From assembly GCF_001540865.1 (NCBI RefSeq), contig NC_033622.1, positions 11,799,456 to 11,863,455 of the forward strand: 64,000 bases of DNA. Direction: 5' to 3'. A model generated the notes under the pieces. It was not told the origin of the DNA, ran no database searches, and was given only the letters and a program-made list of their open reading frames with translations. Position numbers and translations under genes: made by a program. Positions 56,297 to 64,000 of the stretch are shown here, in pieces (position 1 is the first letter of the stretch; each line of letters starts with the position of its first letter). The DNA is from Ananas comosus. Its lineage: Eukaryota; Streptophyta; Magnoliopsida; Poales; Bromeliaceae.

Positions 56297-57541
56297 TGAT
56301 ACTGAAGGGTCAGAGAAATAAGAAAACAGTTGTTGAATAAGATTTCTCAATAAGATGATAGTTATTTGGAAAAACAAAAAATCTAGAATACTATTAATGG
56401 TGAAATAATAGTACTTGTTATTGTTATTTATCTTTTATTTTTTAGATATTTTGAGTTTATTATTTAGTGATGGTAATATTGTGAATTCAAAGGCTAAAAA
56501 ACTAAAATAAATATTATTTATATATTATAATTAATAATATTGTTATAGCTCAACTCTAGTTAATGTTGGTAAAAAATGGGCTAGAAGTGATCACAGTGTC
56601 TATTCATTTTTCTTGTAAAGAAAATAAGTTGTTCAGCTCTTTTAATTCAGAATTTGCAAAAAGAGTTGTGTTAGACATAATTTAATAACATAGTAATTAA
56701 AAGTATTGTTTTTATACTATAGCTTGATGGTTGTTATCTAGAATCATAGTTACTACATATTTTTAACTAAAAAAAATAGACAAAATGGATGGTATGTTAC
56801 ATGATTGTAAGTGTTTTTAAGATACTATTTGCTACCGACCGTCCTTAGAGCAAGTGGCAAAGGGCTTGGTGGTTGGTACCCGAGACCTAAGTTCGAATCC
56901 TAGTTGATTTATATTTTCAGCTAAATTTATTTTTAAATGAAATAAACGAAATGAATAGCGTGCTAGCTATCTTTCAAAAAAAAAAGAAAAAGAAAAAAAA
57001 AGATACTATTTGCTTTTCTGATTGAGGTTGCAACATAATATCTTAAAACGTTGTAGGAAAAAGACTTTAAATAATTTTAAATTTTATAATTTTTTATAGT
57101 GCACAAATACATTTTTTAGTCACCGCGTTATGAAACGGGATCTTAGACATGTTCAAATCGTGTTGGTCTTTTTTTGTATTTAAATCATATCGGTAATCTA
57201 CTGATTCTTTCACCAAAAAGAGGGAAATGGGAATAAAAATTCTCACATCCTCCTCTTGCAAAATTTGTAACTAAAATTTTTTGTTTTTCTTTCTTTTTCC
57301 TTGCGGGTTTTCGGCGTGGTGGAACAGAGGTTTAAAACAGGTGGGCCTAGTCCGGCCCGACACGTGCCGCACCGATGCAGTTTTTAAAATATAGATGCGC
57401 CGCTAATATAAAATTGATATATTATATATTATAATAAATAATTTAACCGCCCCATCACTTTCATATTAGATATATATATCGATATTTAATTAAAAAAGCT
57501 GAGTTATGAGACTTCATCGTAATAATTTACAAAAGTTTAAA
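56297..57541. other. OMT2-DYRKP spacer, proximal part
   Basis: Aligns with the unit 1 and unit 2 spacers. It has about 120 extra bases near 57230-57350 relative to both. No gene. Confidence 0.65.
56834..56999 (+). mobile_element. Full-length tRNA-type SINE
   Basis: Begins ACCGACCGTCCTTAGAGC with an A-rich tail. Perfect 15-bp duplication AAGATACTATTTGCT at 56819-56833 and 57000-57014. Units 1 and 2 have the empty site. Confidence 0.94.
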
Positions 57542-60072
57542 TGTAGTGTTCCAGAGGTTTGGATAGGATTGGTTATAGGATTAGTGACTGGTCGACACAT
57601 CTGGAGAGTGTCGAACCGAGTCGGAGTTGTTTCCGCACGAAATGGATGCAGAAATGGACTCGGCGCATTCAAATAAGCAAAACTTAAGTTTTGTCAATTT
57701 CGGGCGCCCAAAACTGGTTTGGGTCGCCAAGAACCCGAATGCTGTTTTGAGTTGAACTGGAAGCCAATTCGGATCCTGGTTTCGGGTGTCCAGAAATGGG
57801 TCCGATAATTCACCTCGTGAATATCGTTTGAACTGACACGTGACTGGTGGTAGATGAGGTTCGCCGGAACAGGTTTTGGGCGCAGCACACCGCGGGTGGA
57901 GCCGAAGCGGAGGAGTTGTGTAGCCTGGAGGTTTCGGACGCCTAGAAAGAGGTTTTGGGCGCCCGAAAGTGCCCGTTTCTGCAGGAACAGCAGGTTTGTG
58001 TTCTTTGTTCCTGGGGCTTATCTGACCACTCCTTCTCCCTATAAATAGCTAGAGTGCGACCCCAGTGAACTCTTTTCACCTATTCTTCCCAGAGATGTCC
58101 TAATTGCTCCCAAACCCCTCTAATTTTTTCAAATTCCACTATTTCCACCTTGAGGATGTCAGTTCTAGCAGTTTTCTAGCAGCGACCTTCGGCGTTTTGG
58201 CTCGTGTGCGACGTAGGAAGCTCCGTTTGCTGTGAAGCTTGATTTGGTGGATTTTGGACTTCAAGAGGAATTCGTGGAGCCCAATTTGACAAAATTTGGT
58301 TGAGGTTAGCTTGGTCAATTTGGCTTTCTATTATGCTACTGGTGTTTTTGGACTGAATCTGTGAAGCTTGGTTTGGTGGATTATGGACTTCAAGAGAAAT
58401 TCGTGGAGCCCAATTTGATAGAATTTGGTTGAGGTTAGCTTGGTCAATTTGGCTTTTTACTATGCTACTGGTGTTTTTGGACTGAATCTGTGAATTTGTG
58501 GATTTTCATGATGCAATCTTTGGAGGGAGCTGGAATTGCGACCTGAGCCTTGTGTGCTATCACTCTCCACTGAATTTGGAACATTACTTCACCAGATTTG
58601 AAGATTGGAAGGTAAAGTTGACATTGGATTTGGATGAACTTTATGCTTAAGTGCAAAATTTTGAATTTTGATAGAAATTTTGATGCTTTTGGTGTATAGA
58701 AGACTTTTGGTGTAGCTTTGTTACTGGACCTGGGTGATCTCGGCTGACTCGATAGGATTTCCAAAGGCTCGGACTGTCGCCGAGCTTGTGTTAAGGTGGG
58801 TCAAAGTGATGCTTACCGGATTTTCGTGGATTTCCTCCTAAGTTTATATGTTGTTAGGATGTATCTTAGCCTTGTTTTTCATGTTAGTAGCTCAATTCTA
58901 GAATTTGCATGATTCTAAAAATCTGAATTGGAGCTTGAAATGTTAGCTAAAGTATACATGTTGAACTTGGATTTGACTTAGGAGAAAACTGGCGTTTCTG
59001 CACTATCATATGTTAAAACTACCAGATTTAGCTCTAGCAGCCGTAGTTTATTTGAATCACCGTAGTTTGTGGGCGGTGGATACTCAGAATAGTGTAGAAT
59101 GGATTTGCGCTCGTGCTGGGATGCCGAGCTTATTTTTACAGCAGAGTTTATGCTGTTCCGGACTATCGGGTGCCGTTGAGGTTGACGGTGGACCCAGATT
59201 GCTGTTTTTGCATCAGATTGTGCCAAACGCACGTGAGTTTGGTTGATAGACCCTGTTTACTTGACTATAGCCTGTGAGGCCTGGTTGAGCTCGACAGAGA
59301 CACGCTTGCATACTTGGTTGGGTAGCGCCCACGAGTGCCACTCCGGACCCGGGCTTAGTGCTGTTGCGTTAGTGTCATTGTCCTGGTTGGACTTACTCTC
59401 CACGGACGGCTTAGTGTGCAGCTAGCTGTATAGCTTCGACATGCGGGACGGATGTATTCATAGTCCTTGAGACGGGTGTTTTCACAGTCCCTAGTGAGAT
59501 TGGGTCTGAGGTTGCAGTATTCTACAGATTGTTATTTTGATTCATGATAGTATAGTGACATGTAGCTGTAAATTATTTCCAGTTCTTTACTATCATTGAG
59601 TATACATCTGTAGACTTAGTGGGTGAGCCGTTAATGTCGGTAGCGCTACCCACTGAGGATTACTTTTTTTTACAGTAGTTCTCACGCCCAGTTGTTGGAA
59701 TCTTTTGCAGAGCCTTCGGTTGCGACTGCTGCTACTGCCGATTCGGATCGAGGAAAGGGAGTCGCGAGCTAGATCCCTTCCTAGTTGCTGCTGATCTAGT
59801 GTATACCTACTATAAGTAGTTGTAGTTCTTTTTGGGTTCTTTACATACTGATTTTGTATCTCGCTGGAGCGAGCACTTTTGTACCCGGATGCTATATGTA
59901 TGTATTGAACCACCGTTGTTATTTATGTTTTATTTTTTTTTAGCAGCTCTACATTACTGGTTGTAGTGTTGTGTGATTATAGATACAGCTTCGCTTCGTA
60001 TACAGGAAAAATTTCTATGTATATGGCGGGTCTGTTAGCGTGCCCGGAGAACGAGGAATCCGGGGCGTGACA
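57542..60072 (+). mobile_element. Solo LTR of a Ty3/gypsy-like element, 2.5 kb
   Basis: TGTAGTGTTCCAGAGG...GGGGCGTGACA, flanked by TTAAA on both sides (57537-57541 and 60073-60077). Both other spacers have the empty site AAGTTTAAATAAAAAAA. A TATA box, CTATAAATAG, near 58040 sets the plus orientation. The same family ends at 2163. No internal region or second LTR, so it arose by LTR recombination. Confidence 0.9.
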
Positions 60073-60473
60073 TTAAATAAAAAAATTCAATAAATTAAAG
60101 TTGAAATGAAAGGGTCATGCATTTTATAGTTTGAGGACCAAAATGATAATTTAGCCAATAATTAATATGTAAAAATATATAAAACTTATCCAATTATTAT
60201 CTATTTTGATTTGACTATCTAATCTTTCAAAATTTTAATTTATTACATAACTTTCTAATTTTTTTAATTTGAGTCGGCTAATAATTTTTTAACTTTAAAA
60301 TTTGAATGCACTCCCTATCTTTTTTAATATAACTAATATATTAAAATAAATAATTAGCTTAGATTTTATGCAGAAAGAGCCATTAAATGACTTATAGCAA
60401 ATAAATTTAAAAATTATGCACTAAAATTTAAATTTTAAAAAATTTGATAGTCCAATCAAAGTAAGTTAAAGTT

Positions 60474-60620
60474 TTTTTTTTTGAGAGATAGGTAACATGC
60501 TATCCGCTTTGTTTAGATAATAAACTTAGCTAGAAATATAAATTAATTAGAATTCGAATTTGAAATATCGGGTACCAACCACTAAATTTTTTACCACTTA
60601 TGTTAGGAACAGTCAGTAAA
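60474..60620 (-). mobile_element. SINE, diverged
   Basis: Minus-strand SINE with the T-run at the left. Flanked by AAGTTAAAGTT at about 60463 and 60624. Not present in units 1 or 2 at this position. Confidence 0.78.
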
Positions 60621-61257
60621 AATAAGTTAAAGTTGAAATAAGTTTTATTCAACTTTTACCCAATAAGCAGTGGAAAATATACAAGCGTACAAGATCAGAA
60701 GCGCACAGAGTTTGTTGGTATCCTCTCCTTTAAGAGCTTTGGCCTGTTGCACACATTCTTTAGCGTATACAACAAAATTTAAAATTTGAACCTAATTTTT
60801 GACGAGAATGCCGTATTATATCCAGCAATGAGGGTGTTTAGCCCGTGACTAGACACGGTGTAAAAAAAAAAAAGAAAAAATCCTCCCAAAATTAAGCTGC
60901 AGCCATTAACTACTACATTTGGACTGGGGCAATTTCTTTTCCCAAGTTTATTTATTTATTTATTTATTTATTAAGTCATAGATGCTAAAGAGTATCTATC
61001 TAAGGTACGAAAAAATTTACTATATAACACTTACACTGCATCATCTATTATTTTGAAAAAAAATTATAATAAAAATATTTTGCTAAAAATTATGATAGAA
61101 TAGATGAATTTTAGAAAAGCATTTTGATTGATTAAAAACATCACACCAGTAATATTATTGTTGCATTTTAGAAATTTTTCTAAGCTACAGCTACAGTATA
61201 ACCCAATTAATTGTAAGGAATTTTACCATCTATTAACAAACTGCAACTAAAACAAAG

Positions 61258-61385
61258 GGCGGGCATGATGGTTGGTATCTGATATTCTAAATTCGACTTC
61301 TAGTTAATTTATACTTTCAGCTAAGTTTATTTTTAAATGAAATAAACAAAACGAGTCGAGTGCAAGCTATATCTCAAAAAAAATA
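61258..61385 (+). mobile_element. SINE, diverged and 5'-shortened
   Basis: Contains GATGGTTGGTATC and the shared AGCTAAGTTTATTT...AAATGAAATAAAC 3' body, then an A-rich tail. The first tRNA-like part is missing. Target duplication not clear. Confidence 0.6.
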
Positions 61386-61429
61386 TATATATATATAATA
61401 TAATAAAATAAAATAATCTAGCACCAGCA

Positions 61430-62149
61430 AACCATCTACTACTAGTCTCTACTCTCTCCTTTGTTATTTTGCTATCATGCCAATGCCCAGGCTTTGTCGG
61501 GCCGTTGCGGACTCAAATCCGCTCTTCTATAATGCCTTGTTCCCTCTTCTTCCACCTCCATCACCACCACCATTAGAATCCACCTCTACATCCCCTCACT
61601 CTACTTCCACAATCTCGTTTCTCCAAGAACCCCTCTCAGTGAGTCTCTTCTTCTCCCTCTTTTTTATATAGATGTGGTCATGGAGTTTCCAATTTATGGG
61701 CATTTGTACCCACATTTGGATGGGTTTAAGTAATTTGGTCCCCGGAATGGAGAAATAGTTTTTTTTTTTTTTTTAAAAGAACTTTTTTTCTTTTGGACTA
61801 AGCTCTCCAATCTGTGATCTTTGTGCCATCATTGCATCCTTTTGTCTTTTTAATTGTATAAGATGGGGAAAAGAAGTTTTTTTTCTTTTTTGTTTTTTCG
61901 TTTTTTTGGATTGGGCTCTCCAACCTGAGGGTATATACCCACATTGAGTCCTTCTTTCTATCTCTTCTATTTGTATAGATTGATTGAAGTAATTTTGTTC
62001 TAGGAGTGGAGAAATAGGGGGGAAAAAGAACCATTTTTTTGGATTAATTTTTTAGTTTTCACTATGGGGTCATTGTAGAGATGGTAAAAAAAAAAAATGA
62101 AAATTTTATGCTTATTTTCCAGGGTTTTTTTTAGAAATCTGTTGTAGAG
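61430..62149 (+). promoter_or_regulatory. DYRKP kinase 5' UTR with intron
   Basis: A transcribed leader is proposed: UTR exon to about 61638 with donor CTCTCA|GTGAGT, intron 61639-62123 ending TTTTCCAG, and a second UTR exon to the ATG at 62150. The same donor and intron are conserved in both pseudogene copies. The leader holds an open frame starting ATGCCAATGCC, which could act as an upstream ORF. Confidence 0.6.
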
Positions 62150-64000
62150 ATGGTGGATTCGGTTAATGTAGTGTTGGAATTCTTGAGGAGGAACAAGTTT
62201 ACTAAGACCGAGGCGGCGTTCCGAGGGGAGCTCAGTAGCCGCCCTGATTTGAATGGTTCGTTGCTGGATTGCCTCTTAAAGGAGAAAGAGCAAGCGCGGG
62301 AGGGAAGGGATTATACGGGCTACCGCAACGGAGACAGTTCGGAGGAGATCATCGTTAGGGAAATCGAAGTCGGGAGCATCCAAAACGGGTCGCGGCATAA
62401 GAACGATATTGTTTCGTATGAACTTTATGATGAGAGCGATTCGGAAGATCTTTATCCTATAGATCTTCGCTTAGATTGTTGTCCCTATGATCCAGTAGTA
62501 AGGGATAATGACATTAGGATGAATAATTTCGCCGTTCTCTCTTTATCTGGAAATGAAAATAGGCGGTCGAGTTCGAAGGTTTTGGAGAAGAGGAGCATTG
62601 CTGTCGGAACTGATGCGGATTTGGTGTTGGAGGATGAAAGGAGTTCTTGCTTCGGGGAGGCCTCGACAAGTTATGGTGCCAATGTAGGTTGCATTGATCG
62701 AAGAAAAGAGAGGAAGAAGAAAGCAGAAAACAATTATATGAGGCCAACTACAAATGAGAAAATAATTGGCCTGAGTAGGCCTTCGCCATTGGGTACGGCT
62801 CTAGATAATTTAGACCAAGAGAATTTGGGGCTATTTGATTTATCACTTCCTTCGAGCAAGGACAATGAAGAGCTGCCGATGCGACGGCCTGTTAAGCATA
62901 TGATAGAAGAGAAGTTAGTAAAAGTTCGCTGGGAAGAAAACTCTGATCATCAGGGATCAGGTATGTTGGTCTCTTCTGAAGATCTGTTAAGTTTCTTAAA
63001 AGTTATATCGGTTATGCTTATCCAACATATCTTGATTCCTGAGTCATATTTCAAGTAATTGCAATTTGTAACTAGTTTCAATTTTCAAATATGGCGCTAT
63101 AACTCTTCAATGTGAGAGCATTGGAAATCATTCAAAGTTAGTACCTCTAGTTAACTGGCAATTCCACCTTTATTCTTATTGATTAGCGGGTGACCGCAGG
63201 TGTGAAGAAACTTCTTGGCTACAGTGAACTCTCTGGAAACCAAAGAATCTGTAGGGATAAACTTGACCTGATATCTGGATTTACTGCTGTTGGTAATGAT
63301 TCAGTTCACTGTCGTAGTGAATGTTCTGATTCTGATGAATATGATGATGATGACGATATTGGATACACTAGACAGCCAATCGACGACGAGACTTGGTTTT
63401 TGGCTCATGAAATTGACTACCCTAGTGATGATGAAAAGGGAATGGTGGATGAACCCTACCATCAAGACCAAATTCCAAGAAAGGTTGAAGGGGGGTTTGG
63501 TATGCTGATTGATGAACTCATTATGCTAGAAAATGGGAAGGATTTGTGCAGAAGTGGAGAACCATGGCCCGATGAACTCATTATGAAAAATCATCAACGC
63601 GTTTCTGTTCAATCTATTGGTGTGGGCATCGGTAGAAATGGTGGTGATGCTAGTGGTGAGATACATGAAAGTGTGGTTGGAGGAAGTAGTGAAGAGGAGA
63701 TAGAATCCCAACCTATGCATTTTTCAAGCAAGAGCCTTTTTATTCACATGGAGAAGGATAGAATGAAAAAACCCAGGCAAGATGCGAATTCAAGAACGCT
63801 GGAAGCTTCATCACTTTCAACCAACAGTGATGTTCAAAGGGATGATATTGAGAAAGTTCAAAGTGATAAAGTGAGATATGCAAGAGACCAAGACCCTGGG
63901 ACAACTCCGGACGATGAAGAAGCCGCTGCTATACAGGAACAAGTAAGACAAGTAAAATCCCAAGAGGCGGAGTATGAAACCATGAATCTCAAAATCGTAC
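62150..64000 (+). CDS. Plant DYRK-like (DYRKP) protein kinase, N-terminal half, truncated by window edge
   Basis: Coding exons 62150-62960 and 63200 to beyond 64000; the intron is phase 1 with GTATG donor and CGCAG acceptor. The visible ~537 residues start with a LisH-type helix pair (VNVVLEFLRRNKFTKTEAAF), then an acidic, low-complexity region. Blocks characteristic of plant DYRKP kinases follow: DDDDDIGYTRQPIDDETWFL, AHEIDYPSDDEKG, LIMLENGKD, SIGVGIGRNGGDASGE and VVGGSSEEE. The last visible residues, EYETMNLKIV, are where these proteins enter the kinase domain, so the catalytic part lies to the right. Family members are dual-specificity kinases; the cellular role here is not readable. This is the only one of three copies with an open frame, and is probably the parent of the pseudogenes. 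Confidence 0.9.

Larger units (their letters stand above)
60073..61430. other. OMT2-DYRKP spacer, distal part
   Basis: Continues the unit alignment with 17340-18950 and 37390-38150. Contains one SINE, one SINE-like element and a TTTA microsatellite near 60950. No gene. Confidence 0.6.

Noticed and set aside
62514..62747. Minus-strand frame over DYRKP exon 1
   Set aside because: Antisense shadow of the plus-strand kinase exon, which matches the family over its full length.

Overview
This window looks like nuclear DNA of a flowering plant, probably a monocot. It has intron-containing genes with GT..AG borders, GC-rich exons in AT-rich flanks, and dense nested plant transposons. The species cannot be named from the sequence alone. 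Three gene families are recognisable: a HAK/KUP/KT potassium transporter (3738-10902), class I plant O-methyltransferases (OMT; intact copies at 13647-15046 and 54708-56296, a 3' fragment at 32942-33085), and a plant DYRK-like kinase (DYRKP type; the real gene starts at 62150 and runs off the right edge, with two broken 5' copies near 19.0-21.2 kb and 45.6-47.2 kb).

The main architecture is a repeated module: OMT, about 4 kb spacer, DYRKP 5' end. It occurs three times: unit 1 at 13.6-21.2 kb, unit 2 at 32.9-47.2 kb, unit 3 at 54.7-64 kb. Units 1 and 2 are sisters. In both, DYRKP exon 1 carries a similar 4-bp frameshifting insertion and breaks off at the same base into the same chimeric block: plastid-like DNA with trnL-CAA, a Ty3/gypsy RT fragment, mitochondrial-style DNA, and an inverted gypsy RNase H/integrase fragment. 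Each block is followed by an inverted copy of the region just downstream of the transporter gene, and the second inverted copy abuts OMT2. Unit 3 keeps an intact DYRKP reading frame and lacks several insertions shared by units 1 and 2.

Because the modules are paralogous, many transposons can be checked against empty sites inside the same window. These include Mutator-type MITEs with 9-bp target duplications, a tRNA-type SINE family with 10-18 bp duplications, a gag-only copia element, three solo LTRs and two Helitron-like elements.

The assembly is imperfect. Single N bases at 19324, 28961, 29810, 30235, 32941 and 53837 and a 20-N gap at 32598-32617 mostly sit at tandem or inverted duplications or abrupt junctions, so copy number between 28 and 33 kb should be treated with caution. 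I found no convincing new biochemical system; the notable content is the recombinant OMT/DYRKP cluster, the organelle-gene junction with templated filler, and an unusual filter motif in the transporter.
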